A stretch of 64,000 nucleotides of DNA, taken from NCBI RefSeq assembly GCF_029227915.1, contig NC_079883.1, forward strand, positions 14,944,001-15,008,000, written 5' to 3'. The notes below the pieces were generated by a model, which was not told the DNA's origin, searched no databases, and saw only the letters and a list, made by a program, of their open reading frames with translations. The DNA comes from Hydractinia symbiolongicarpus. Taxonomy: Eukaryota > Cnidaria > Hydrozoa > Anthoathecata > Hydractiniidae. Of the stretch, positions 36,471 through 47,707 are shown one piece after another. The translations under genes and the position numbers were made by a program. Within the stretch, counting starts at the first letter, position 1; every line of letters begins with the position of its first letter.

Positions 36471-39302
36471 TAAAAAAACCCTCTTAAACTAACGAAAAAA
36501 ACAAGAATCAGAAGAAAATATAAATCCACAAAAAATGTTTAAAAAACTTCATTTTCATATTCTATAATTACTTTTTATTTTAAAACAGAAGAGGAGGTCA
36601 GACATTAATAAAAAGAATTTTAGTAATATGGGTAAAGGAGTGGAAGGTAGGGTAGGGGAAGTTGGCCGTTTAGGTGGTTGTGGTGTTATTGTTGCTGATA
36701 TGGGTGAAGGAGGAGGGGGATTTGTTGGTTTAGGTGGCTTAGGGGCAGTAGTATAGAGGAATTCAGTGGTTTTGACGGCGCAAGTGGTAGTGATTTAGGC
36801 ATAAGTGGGTTATTTGTAGTGATTTTTTCGTTTTTTGACCATCATGGATGATGAAACACTGAGCATTGGAGGAGGACTAAAAATTCTATAATTTCAAAGT
36901 TGGAAACTATTGAAAACATGATTAATAACAGGCCAACGTCAACAGCAGTTGTCAATTGTCGTCCCTTTGAAAAGGATTCTAACGTGTTGTATTTATGGCT
37001 TTATTAATAAGAAGGTTTTAGAATACGAAATTGTCAGATTGAATTAGTATATTTCCGTGGTATCCTTTTCATGCAGCAGAAGAAGAGTGAATTGTAAAGG
37101 TTTTAATGATCCCATATTTTTTTATTTTTTTTTTGGCAGAGCACAGGATCTAATTAGGTCTGTGTAGTGCATAATGAGCATTAAATACTCCATAGGACTC
37201 CACATCGAAGCCATGGCCCCTTCTGGAAAAAATAGAAAGGGTATATTCCTTGATATTTATGAGACCAATTGTGTAAAATATGCACAACTATCTCTAAAAA
37301 AAGAAATCTTTTCTGCGAATCAGAAAAAAACTGAAAAATTGTTTCAATCTACAAGTATCAACAAAAATATGAATGCTAATGCTATTTAATGCTACTGTAC
37401 TATTTTTAAATCTTCCTAAAAATCAAAATTGCTTCTTTTTTGTTGCATTGTTGAAATCAATGTATAAAGTTGCCAATTCAAAACTACCAGAAGAAAATAC
37501 ACCTCTTCACAGTTTAATATGTTTGCGTATTTTCTATATAGTTGACTTTTAATGTTTACGTTTTAATGGATTCAGAAGGATTGACAGGCAAGAAATGCAC
37601 CGCTAAGGTGAAAAAAGGCAAATTATGGTTAAAAACTTGTACTGTGACTTCTAGCGTCTTCTCACTGATATGTTCTAAATCTAAACTAATGCAAGCTGTA
37701 TCTTATCAAGAACAAAAGATGCCTTTACCCGAAAATAAAGTTTAGAATGACTGGACTATGACTTACCACCTGCATAATTTTGCCCGTCAATTTGTGTAAG
37801 AATTCTGAACATTATGAACAACATGCGTCATGATGAAATATGTTTCCTAACGTCTGCAAAAAATGTTCTTGGGTGGCTGGTATTGGCTCATATTTTTCCT
37901 TTATCTGCAAAAGTAAATATATTTCCCAGACCAAAATAACTTAGCACCACTCAATTCTTTCTTCTTTTCTTTTTTCACTTCCTGACGTTTTTTTATGTAA
38001 TCTAAAATGGCCAATCAGAGAACACAAATGTAACATATTTTTGATGATGGCTTAAGTTGTGCTTAAATTGTTCAGTATAGTGTGAATATAAAGTGTAATA
38101 ATTGATATATATTTACGCTCTAGTTCTCAAGATATTTATGGTCAAAGTAGTCCTAAGGCCGCCATGACAGTGTATTAAAACATTATCAAAGACAACATGT
38201 GCTTCATTTAATTTGTTAAATTTGAAGACAAAAACTACAAATGATTATGCATAATAAAGTGTATTGAAAGTGATTTTGTGATAACAAAACAAAACAGTTT
38301 TGAAGTTTTCCTTTTTTAACTACTTTGGCATGTTGTTAAGTTGTTGAAATTTATATTTTCCACTATGATGTTCTTCGTCTGAATCTTTTTAACAGATTTT
38401 TTATTATTTTCAGAGCCCTTTTTCATCTAATATTCTGATGCTTTTATGTTCCTAATACTACACAGCTTTGGAATTCAGTCCTATTTTATTCTCACTTAAG
38501 AAACTTTATCAGTAGTTAAATACTGAAAATACTAATTTTATAACATTTTAGATATTTCTTCTTTAGACGATCCTTTTTGCTTCAAACAAGTTCATGACGA
38601 TCATGCAAGGTTTAATAGCAGCAGCAAGGAAGAGTCTGGCAACGGAATTGATAAAGGTGACCAACCCTTGCTAAAGTAATGGCAGTTGGAAAAAAGCAGA
38701 GAAAACCGTGGGGTAAGAAAAAAGAAGAAAATAAGAAAACCTTAAAAAAAAAATTAGCCACCTAAAAAAATATTCTAAAAGTATTCAATAGAAGTAGGCA
38801 CCACGAATTTAACCACCCATACAGGAACCAAAAAACAGGGCAACCTACCCATTTTGAAACCCTTTAAATCAAATTTCGAACCCCTCAATAGGCCCAAAAC
38901 AGACTAAATAATTTTTGGTGAAACTGCTTTTAAGAATAACGAACTCTTTCCTAAAGGTTTTCTTTTTAAATGTAAACAAAATTCAAAAATATAAAATATC
39001 AGGTTTCTATTTCTTCGACTGCTTCAATGTCAAACATTTTTGGCAATTTTTTATGGCAGAGAGAATATTGTTGTTATATCATTAACATCCGCTTGGAACT
39101 AGGGACAAAAGAAATGTTTAATAATCCTATTGAAAAAATATATATTGTATGTGATTTAAATAAATAAATTCAATCAAATATTTTCATCTGTGATGGTATA
39201 CCACCACGTTTTACCATGATGTTCTGGAAGGCTTTAAAAAGGACTTAATTCATAATAAATATATTTCATTGGCAGAATTAAATAAAGTAAAAATAACTTA
39301 TC
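36471..39302. other. Intergenic region, no confident gene
   Basis: Contains a G-rich patch at about 36625-36800 (GGTGG/GGAGG words, proline-rich if read on the minus strand). Plus-strand ORFs at 37174-37389 and 37542-37745 show no domain. A possible exon near 38564-38640 (DDPFCFKQVHDDH if read in one frame) has an acceptor-like TTCTTTAG before it. None is strong enough to call. Confidence 0.4.
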
Positions 39303-41996
39303 TATGAAACGTCAATACTGCTTTTTGTGAAATCATATTCGCTAAATCAATGTGATTATGCGAAAAGGCTATTCCATTATGCAATAAATCCATTCGATTA
39401 TGCTAAGCATCTATTTGATTATGTGGTCAACTTATTTGATTATGCGATAAACTCAATTGATTATGCCATAAACTTATTCCATTATGCGGTAAACTTTCAT
39501 TATCAATAAACTCATTTGATTTGATAAAACTACATTCGATAAAAATAAATTCGATATAAATACATTTGATAAAAGCCTATTCGATAAATTCATTCATTCA
39601 GTAAAAAATAATAGGATAAATCAATTCGATAGGTTTAGTGTTCCTTACCAAATTTAGACATGGAGCTCCCTGTTACAATGGATGTGACTAGCTTGAAGAT
39701 ATATCAACTGAACATGGATTTTCTAGCCTCATTCCTTAAGTCTAGGTAGAAGAAATAGATGTTGGAATAGTTTCAACTGCTAAAGATAAAAACTTAACCT
39801 GCTTGGGGACCTAAAAAATAGGTGATAGAATTCTCTTCAAAGAAGCTTGTAGAAAAAAACACACAAGAACAAATACTGTTGAAACAAGTTCATCAGTTGC
39901 AGATTAAAGCTGATTAACAGAAGAAAAGGCTATGTTATTCTCTCCCTCACATTTGCATAGGTCTAATAACAATAATCAAAGAGGCACCACTAAAAGAGTC
40001 AACAATGAAAGATCATGGACGGTCCAGTTTATCTGCTTGTCCAATAGACATTCTTTGAAGTTAACATCCACATCCGATAAAAATATTTACAAAATGCAGG
40101 ATTTGGTTTTAAGAAAATTATTCACCTTTAGCTTTATTTTAGCTTACAGAAGATTATCCATAAAACAAAGTTGATGGCTTGAGTTCAAATGTGAACAAAG
40201 TCTATTATAACATTGGCATTATATTTGGTAAATAATAAAACTAAAGATATTTATCTAGTCAATTAAAAACAACTGGCAACCTGCTGAAGCCATCCATAGC
40301 ATCAAAAAAATGAAATTCCAACGATCAGTTTGTGGTTAGGGTCTATGTGCCACATGTAATAGGGTCTTTGTACATTGTATACCCTCCTTCTTAATCTCCT
40401 ATTTTCTCACATTAACACCAATTTCATACACTCGATGGATACTATTTTAGAATCGCTGCACAAACAATCTCGTATTTTTAAGTAGTTCCCTTAACATAAA
40501 CTCGCCATAAAAAGGGAAATCTTTTACATATGATTAACGATTAAAATACTGAGCTTTATGTTATCAGTACAGCACTGATCTATTTAAAATTTTATATCAG
40601 TATTCAAGTTTACTTTTGTTTTTCAAGGTGGATTGCAGATATACGACCCTTATGGATGGACTGTTGTAGCATCAATTGCCAGGAGAAATCCTTATTTTGT
40701 TGAAAACTTGGAACACACTGACATCCTTGACCTGAAGAAGTTGAAGCAGGATATGAAAGTGACAAATGTCAATAAAGATGACGATGGCCAAAAAGTCAGA
40801 TGGAACAATGATGGGAGTATTACCTGGATGCGGTTCGAAAAGGAACAACCAGACACCATTCTATACAAAGTCACATATGATCAAGCCACACCGTTTAAAA
40901 AAATGAAGGTTATTCGAAGTATGCGCCAGAATGTAGCTTCAAAGGCCTCAGGTTACACTTTACCAAAAGCTTACACTAGCAAACTTCTAATATCTAAAGC
41001 CAAGTATGAGGATCTTTTGAAACTTTGCAATGACCTAACCATCCCAACCCCCCACCATCAATTTTATAAAGATCTGCTATGTCCAGACCAAGAGGTCGAG
41101 GAGAGTTTCTCTTCTGAGAGTGAGGTAGAGGAAGAAGAAGAAGAAGAAGAAAACAAGTGACATTCATTATGACATTTACTTTTCCAGTTTAGTTTATCAA
41201 AGACCTTGTAATTTTCGTTTTTTCGGTTAATTATCTCGTTTAAAGTATTAAGAACTGCTTTTTGATTTATAGTTCCTTTATTAGACCTTTTTAAGCATAT
41301 TTTGACAACTTTTAGGCAAAACATACTTCTATGCAAAAAGGCAAACCTCAAAGAATTTTTTATAGTGAAACATGAAAAAAGGGCCAATCTCTTAACTAGG
41401 ACCCATTCCTCCATATTCATCATGAAGAATACAACTAGACAATAGGCAAAAGAAAGTTGAAACTGTCACCCTCATAATTCATTTAAATGGTAACTGGTGC
41501 ATTTGCGAGACAAAAGAAATTAAAAAAAAAAACGGTTAAAAAAAACTTGTTTTGCTATTTCCCGAAATGCTGATTTTGAGATTGACCCTTTTGTCATATC
41601 AACAACGATATATGAATATGCAAACAAAACAAAAAGTGCGAAAAAAATTTTAAAAAAATTGCAGAAAAATTGTCAAATTTTGTGACAATTTGGACACTTT
41701 AATATTGTAATTTGTGGCTATGATATTCATAAACTACAATTACTAATCTTTTAAACACATTTTATTACATTGAAATTTGATCAACCAATCTAAAGATATG
41801 AAATTTTTAAAAACACAGTCTATTTTTGCAAAATAAACTACGCGTCTGGGGCCTGAACATGTAATAATTAAAGTGCTCTAAAGGTTAAACAAGTGCATCG
41901 CATAATCGAATGAATTTATCAAATAATGGAATAGCCTTTTTGCATAATCGCATTAATATAACGAATGTGATTTCAGAGAAAGTATTGGCGTTCCAC
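39303..41996. mobile_element. 2.7-kb element with long terminal inverted repeats and an internal ORF
   Basis: The left end (GAAACGTCAATACTG..., 39306-39400) and the right end read on the other strand (GGAACGCCAATACTT..., 41994-41900) match over about 95 bases at roughly 75-80% identity, including a shared AAAAGGCTATTCCATTAT. The element is flanked on both sides by ACTTATC (39296-39302 and 41997-42003), a likely 7-base target duplication. The left subterminal region holds about ten decaying copies of a roughly 24-base unit (GATTATGCNATAAACTNATT). The one clear ORF is at 40628-41160. No DDE or other transposase core was recognised, so the superfamily is unknown and the copy may be non-autonomous. 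Confidence 0.75.
40628..41160 (+). CDS. Terminal exon of an unrecognised element-borne protein with acidic tail
   Basis: The frame is open from an acceptor (TTTGTTTTTCAAG, phase 1) to TGA at 41158-41160, about 177 residues. It begins GGLQIYDPYGWTVVASIARR, passes KVRWNNDGSITWMRFEKEQP, YTLPKAYTSKLLISKAKYED and LLKLCNDLTIPTPHHQFYKD, and ends in a Glu run (EVEEEEEEEENK). There are no stops or shifts, and base composition is less AT-rich than its surroundings. I have a vague memory of similar sequences repeated in cnidarian genomes but cannot name a family. The upstream exon or exons were not found. It lies between the inverted ends of the 39303-41996 element, so it is most likely transposon-encoded. 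Confidence 0.65.
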
Positions 41997-42106
41997 ACTT
42001 ATCCTCATTCTGATATTGACAAAAAACCCTGCAAGTGATACAAGGTAAACCTGCATCCCAGGTTAACAAACTTCCATTAAAATGTGTAATTTTTTACACC
42101 TTCTAC

Positions 42107-42394
42107 CGACTGATAGCCTTGTGGTAGAGCGTTCGCTTTCAGTGCGGGAGGTCTTGGGTTCAAACCCTGGCAGAGTCATGCCAGAGACTATAAAAGTGTG
42201 AATCTATCCTTTCTGCTTAGCGTTCAGCATGAGAATAGGATTGATATCTTAGGCGGTTGTCTAGTTGAGCGATTGCTGTGCTTTCACGACTTTCGTAGCT
42301 CAAATGGGAGCTTTAAATGCGCTAGGACCCCCTTCGCAGGACCCTCGTTGATAGCAGTACCAATAGGAACTGAAGAGGCTATCCTGGGTAAATA

Positions 42395-42429
<35 letters not shown>

Positions 42430-42430
42430 T
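42107..42430 (+). mobile_element. tRNA-derived SINE with (TAA)n tail
   Basis: The head has an RNA polymerase III A box (TAGCCTTGTGGTAGAGCG, from 42114) and B box (GGTTCAAACCC, about 42158) at tRNA spacing. A unique body of about 215 bases follows, ending at an (ATA/TAA)n run (42392-42429). The acceptor stem is poorly paired, so it is a SINE head and not a working tRNA. The parent tRNA was not identified. Confidence 0.8.
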
Positions 42431-42743
42431 CTTTATACAGCTTTCCCGAATTTCATAAATTATAATAATTATGACGTTTCAGACTTTTTCTGAGGAACTT
42501 AGGGATAAGAATCATTTTTAATATCGACCTCTTTATTTGAGTTTGGCATTATTAGGAAATATCGGGAAAGGTCTATCGCAGAGTTTGCTCCATCATCATT
42601 TGATGGTTGAGAACACTCTTTCGGAATCTATACTGGTCATTTGATGTGCATGTACAAAGAGATGAACATGGAACACCAAAACGTAAGTGCATTGAAACTC
42701 TGAGCATTATACTTCTCCTGGAAAAAATATCTTCGAATGATAG

Positions 42744-43223
42744 GTGTTAGAAATTATTAGTTGGTGGTCTTTTTGGCGCACTATCCTTCAGTCAAAGAGA
42801 ACTGTTGAGTTTAACAAATTTACTAGAAATGTTATCTACGAAATAATCTCAAATGAAAATGTAATATTCTTGCAACACTATCCAGACATAATTAGGAAAT
42901 TTGGTCTGATTGGAATAAAAAAATGTACAGTTCTTATAAACACTGAAACAGTTCTTAACAAGGTCCGAAATAAGGCTTCGCGATTCGCAATTTACGAACC
43001 GTTTCTCAAAAGTAACGAGTCGATGTATGAGAAAAAATTCAAAACAACGAATCACTTCTTACGCAATTTTCTATTCTATGATTTTTTATTTACCACGATA
43101 ATTACTTTTGTGTTAAAAAATGAAAGAAAATACATTCAATTGCAACATGTACACCATGTGGTCAGTTTCTTTTCAAAAGATGACATGGTTTCTACAAAGG
43201 TATCACACTTTTATCAATTGTGA
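42744..43223 (+). CDS. Hypothetical 159-residue ORF, unrecognised
   Basis: A long open frame for such AT-rich DNA, starting at a TTG/ATG cluster and ending at 43223. The composition is lysine-, asparagine- and phenylalanine-rich (for example NKVRNKASRFAIYEPFLKS), with a hydrophobic patch late on (FLFYDFLFTTIITFVL). No domain, splice context or homologue is known to me. It may be chance or part of a mobile element. Confidence 0.2.
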   Translation: MLEIISWWSFWRTILQSKRTVEFNKFTRNVIYEIISNENVIFLQHYPDIIRKFGLIGIKKCTVLINTETVLNKVRNKASRFAIYEPFLKSNESMYEKKFKTTNHFLRNFLFYDFLFTTIITFVLKNERKYIQLQHVHHVVSFFSKDDMVSTKVSHFYQL

Positions 43224-43369
43224 ATTCATAAATGAAAGAAGTAATTGGTTAACATATGAACCAGGTTAAAAAAATGTTTTTTCGAAAAAAATGATCTTTT
43301 TCTGAGTTGTTCATTCAAAGGTTGTCTATCGTATGTGAGGTGTAAATATTTTTCATTGAATATATTTAA

Positions 43370-46300
43370 ATGATGGCTTCGTTAAAAACAGTCAGAAATT
43401 GGGAAAGAGAATTCAAATCTAAATTCGATTTCGATATTGTTGGAGGCAAAGTGACGACATTGAGGTGAGATATTTTTCGATTTTTACAGAACTCAGTTTT
43501 TAAATAACATCGTTGTTAAAACGTGCTATTTTTTCTTAGATGCCAGGTGTGTCAGCGATGGGAGAGTCGCATTAAAAACAGTACAAATTTCTCCCGCAAA
43601 TGGATAGCTGGAAGTCGTAGTGTGACGAAGGATAGCGTACAAAAACATACTAACAGTCAACAACATAAGGAAGCCGTCGAGCTCAAAAAAAGAAGTGAGA
43701 TGGGTGCTGAAGTATATGCTCAATCAGTGCTCACAACAACACCTATCGAAAGTGGTTTACGAAAAATGGCTGCGAGTGACAAGAAAAACCTTCGCGTCAA
43801 ATTCAACACGGCCTATTATGTCGCCAAAAAAGAGCGTCCTTTCAGTGACTACCCTGATTTGCTAAAACTTCAGTTAAAGAATAATGTTCCGAAGTTTGGA
43901 GAAAGTTATAAACACGAAAGAGCTGCTGCTACTTTTACCGAACACATAGCCAAGGTGGACAAAGAAAACCTTGGTAAAACTCTAGCTAAGACACGCTACT
44001 ATTCTCTCTTGAATGATGGTAGTACGGACACAGGGATTTGTGAGCAAGAATTGGTCTACGTGTTGTACTTGCACGAAGGGACAGCACTCGTTAAATTTTT
44101 AAGTATCGAGACACCTAAATGTGGAGATGTGCCTGGTATTCTAGAGGCGATTGACAGTGCTTTCCAGCGTATTGGCATATTGAATTTCAACCAAAGACTT
44201 GTTGGTTTTAATGCAGACGGCGCTAGTGTAAATATGGGAAGAAAAAAAGGTGAGGAAATCACGTTCTTACTAGCCTATTTCATCGACGCAAACTTACTGC
44301 GTTCTTGTCACGAAAACACGTCTGAATAATTTCTCATCATGGTCAAACAATGTTTTGAGAACGTTTCGTAAACATGCTGCATGAATTTTCTCTTCTTTTT
44401 CTTCAGAATTAATAAACAACACGTGCCTGACTTAACTATTACGACATCAATTTAAAAATAATCTTTTTTCTTAATACCCATTGTGTCACTCTCCTTCAGC
44501 AAATATTACTGTTTGCGAATCTTTGCGAATCTTTTCTTCGCCCACTTTGCCGTCACACGGCAAGCACTTCTCCATGGAGTGCAAGGCTCTTCTACGCGTT
44601 TCCAAATTTTCTTCTTCTTTATTCTTTTATCTTCTGTTCACAATAATCCTTCAGATATTCGGCTATCCGTTTCACTTCTTCATCTGTTCCGTTCTTTATC
44701 GATCCAATGTTTCCTCCTTTTCTTCCTACTACTTTCTCCACTTCCTCGCATTCCAGCACGTGTTCAGTTGTTTCCTCTGTCGCTTTACATCCTTTGCACC
44801 TCCTTTCTACTCCTCCAAGATTTCTTCCTATATCCCACATTTCTAACCTCGTTCTTAACACCATCATCGCTTCCCTGACTCCCAATCTACCAGTGTATAA
44901 TAATAAATCTAAAAGACCAATACTCCAAACAATCAATCAATGTTTCAACCACAACCACAATAACCACTGTTCGTTTAACTCAGTGCAGTCACTACTTCCA
45001 CTGTACAATGTTACTCATCAATGTTCAATAAATAAATGTTCAGCTCAAATCTCTCATGAATATTTTCGTATGAATATGTTTTTGTTTTAACATTTTGTTG
45101 TTGTTTTTTAAACATGTCGAAAATATTCTGTTACTACATAATAAAGAATATACTCCACGGGGAAGAGCTTTGGAATGTTGTTTAATGTTTTTAAATGTTC
45201 AAGAATTTTTCACCTGTTCGAGATTGATCTGGCGGCCACTTAATCATTATCAGTGTTCGCTACACCACTCAACTTAGGGCCCAGGTTCTTTGATAGCTTA
45301 TATGTTGTTTTGACTGCTGAAACGTCCCGGAAAGGGGTATTATTAACTAAATAATAACCAGTTGATAATTAGTTTCAATCATGTTTCTTTTTTAAGGAGT
45401 TGGAGCATTAATCAAGGAAACTGCGCCCTGGGTCGAGGTTGTGCATTGTTTCAATCATCGCATTGAACTTGCTATCAAGGATGCGTTTAACACTGTCAAA
45501 GCATTTCACGATGTCGACGAGCTTCTACTGAAGCTTTATTACTTATATCAGAAAAGTCCCAAAAGGCTTCAGGGACTCAGAAACTTCTCTGAAGCATTCG
45601 ATGAAACAATTCCGAAGCCTGCTAAAGCATGCGGTACTCGTTGGATAGACCATAAGTTCAAAGCGATGGTATGTGCTCTTCAAAACTACGGTGTGTATAT
45701 GACCCACGTAGAGGAATTAGCTATCACAGATTCACAGCCTAAAAAACGTGCTGAGCTCAAAGGTTTTTTGAAAAAATGGAAAGAGGCTGCCATTCCATTC
45801 AATATGGCTATTTACTTAGATATACTATCCTCGATACGTCGTTTGTCTTTGAGCATGCAGTCTGACGAGCACGATCCTGTCAAACAAGTTCGGCGTATCC
45901 AGGAATTTACTGCGACCATGGCCAAATTGAAAATAATTTTATTAGATACCCTGGACGGAAGTAGTGATATAATGACACATCACAAGCGCTTCACAGATGA
46001 GGTTATTAATGACGAAGATGGAAGTGCAACGTACCAAAACATTAAGCTTTTCCGATACGATATAGTAAACAGCAGCGCTGAGACGAAATATCATGATCTT
46101 ATCGTTCGTCTCGCTGACAGCATGGAAGAGAGGTTCAAAAATTTGTCAACATCGACCATCTTCAAAAATATCGTCTGTTTACTTGATGTTTCAACATGGC
46201 CAACTACTGTCACTCCTACTTTCGGGGAAGATCGCATTGATGAAATTCTTTTGGATTTCGAAAAGCTGTTGGAAAACAACGGATGTAACGTAGGCGAAGT

Positions 46301-46775
46301 AAAAAAAGAATGGATCTCTTTACAATCTCACATCATCCCTATTGTGATTAATAATCCTCGAGAGTACTACTTGAAAGTATGGAAGAGGGTTTTCACAAAC
46401 GAACACATTCGTAAGGATTGTGAAAACATCCTTCACATCATTGAAATATTGCTTTGTACCCCATTCACGAATGCCAAAGTGGAGCGAGGCTTCTCCAGGA
46501 TGGCGAGGGTGAAAAGTGATTTTCGAAGCCATCTCAGCAGGGACATGCTCGACGCTTGTTTGCGAATAAATGAGGATGGTCCAGATATTTGTAATTTTGA
46601 CCCTGATCCAGTCATTGATCATTGGTATACGGAAAAAGTGCGACAACTTGGATCATCGTCGCACAAGTATCCTAAAAAGAGAAAATCTACAACTACAACA
46701 AGCGATAGAGTGCAGGTTGATGACTTAGCCTCACTTGCACTCTCTGATATCGACTCTGATGAAGATGAAGCATGA
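43370..46775 (+). CDS. Intact hAT-transposase-derived zinc-finger protein (ZNF862-like, 727 residues)
   Basis: Three exons, 43370-43464, 43540-44249 and 45397-46775, have consistent phases (2, then 1) and make a clean 727-residue frame. Residues 33-36 (CQVC) with His68 and His74 form a TTF/BED-type zinc finger. A DUF4371-like region follows, with LLNDGSTDTGICEQELVYVL and GFNADGASVNMGRKKG, which match the first two acidic blocks of the RNase-H-like fold. Then come VVHCFNHRIELAIKD and CGTRWIDHKFKAM. The C-terminal dimerisation motif is CTPFTNAKVERGFSRM at about 620-637. A PKKRK nuclear signal lies at 694-698, then an acidic end (DIDSDEDEA). An AATAAA-like signal follows near 46808. It is either a complete young transposon gene or a domesticated one. 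Terminal repeats were not found. Confidence 0.85.
44540..44936 (-). mobile_element. LINE 3' fragment in the second intron of the hAT-derived gene
   Basis: The minus strand reads REAMMVLRTRLEMWDIG and a zinc-knuckle-like CKGCKATEETTEHVLECEEV (C-x2-C...H-x3-C), a motif common at the C-terminus of non-LTR retrotransposon polyproteins. It is open for about 105 codons and truncated at both ends. It lies antisense to the host gene. Confidence 0.6.
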
Positions 46776-47707
46776 AATCATTTTGTACATTTATTTAAAA
46801 ACATTAAAATAAAAAACGTAACTGTTCGTTATAATTTTTCGTATCAAAACAAATCATTCTTGAGGTATTTATATTGCACAATTGTAAATCAAAATTTGGC
46901 TGTAGACAAGAAAGTTAAGGCTGATAGTGTCACATTACGTTGTCGCTAAAAGCTATCGTGTTTGGGGTTCACGATTTAAAACGTCCCCCACTTGTCTATT
47001 CTAAAAGTAACGTGTGCAAAAACAGAAAATAGCGAATCGTAACCGTAAGAACGACTCGTGATTTCTAAAAAATTTTCGCCTGCGGCGCGCTATTTTTCAC
47101 GAATCACTTATAAATTTTTATTTCGGACCCTGCTTAAACTAAGACAATTTTTAAATAACAACAAAAACAGGAAAAATGTGTTTGAATTTGACTTAAAACA
47201 TGAAATGTTTTGATACCTATATATACCCTAAAATTTTTTTCTTGTTCATGCAAATTTAGAGGTGGTTGCTTCCAGTGAAATTTCATTCTATTGGCTCATT
47301 GAATCTCAGGCTGCGTCATATTAGGTGCGCAATCACGCACGCACCTTGGCACGCTCCTAAAATGTGTTAGACGAGTGAAAAATAACTCGCCTAAAATATC
47401 AATTCGTTTCTTAAGTGCGTGAACAATCCCGCTCCTAAATAAAACTGTAGCGAGTAATAATTCTTAAAAATCACATTACAGAAAGAAATAAAAAATGCGA
47501 GACTGCAAAATTTTTCTTTTAAATAAGGTCATGCGATGTCTAGAATATTAAAGAAGAAAAAGCTCATTGATCACTTTTTGAATGAACAGGTAAAACCCAT
47601 TGATCATTTTTTTGAATAAAAAGGTAAAAACGATAAAACTTCTTTCAAAAGAATAAGAAGCAGAAATAAATTTCTTTAGAGTACAGAATTGTGAATAGCG
47701 TGGAAAG
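46776..47707. other. Region between the two hAT-type loci
   Basis: No gene seen. It includes CG-rich words around 47335-47400 (CACGCACGCACC, ACGAGTGAAAAATAACTCGCC) like those at 48630-48800. These may be ends of a related small element. Confidence 0.4.

Noticed and set aside
42107-42178. A functional tRNA gene
   Set aside because: Boxes A and B are present but the acceptor stem does not pair and a SINE body with (TAA)n follows.
42849-43055. Minus-strand ORF overlapping 42744-43223
   Set aside because: Shorter, without signals, and shadowing the longer plus-strand frame.
44481-45090. Ser/Pro/Phe-rich plus-strand ORFs of 121-131 codons
   Set aside because: Antisense shadows of the LINE fragment read on the minus strand.
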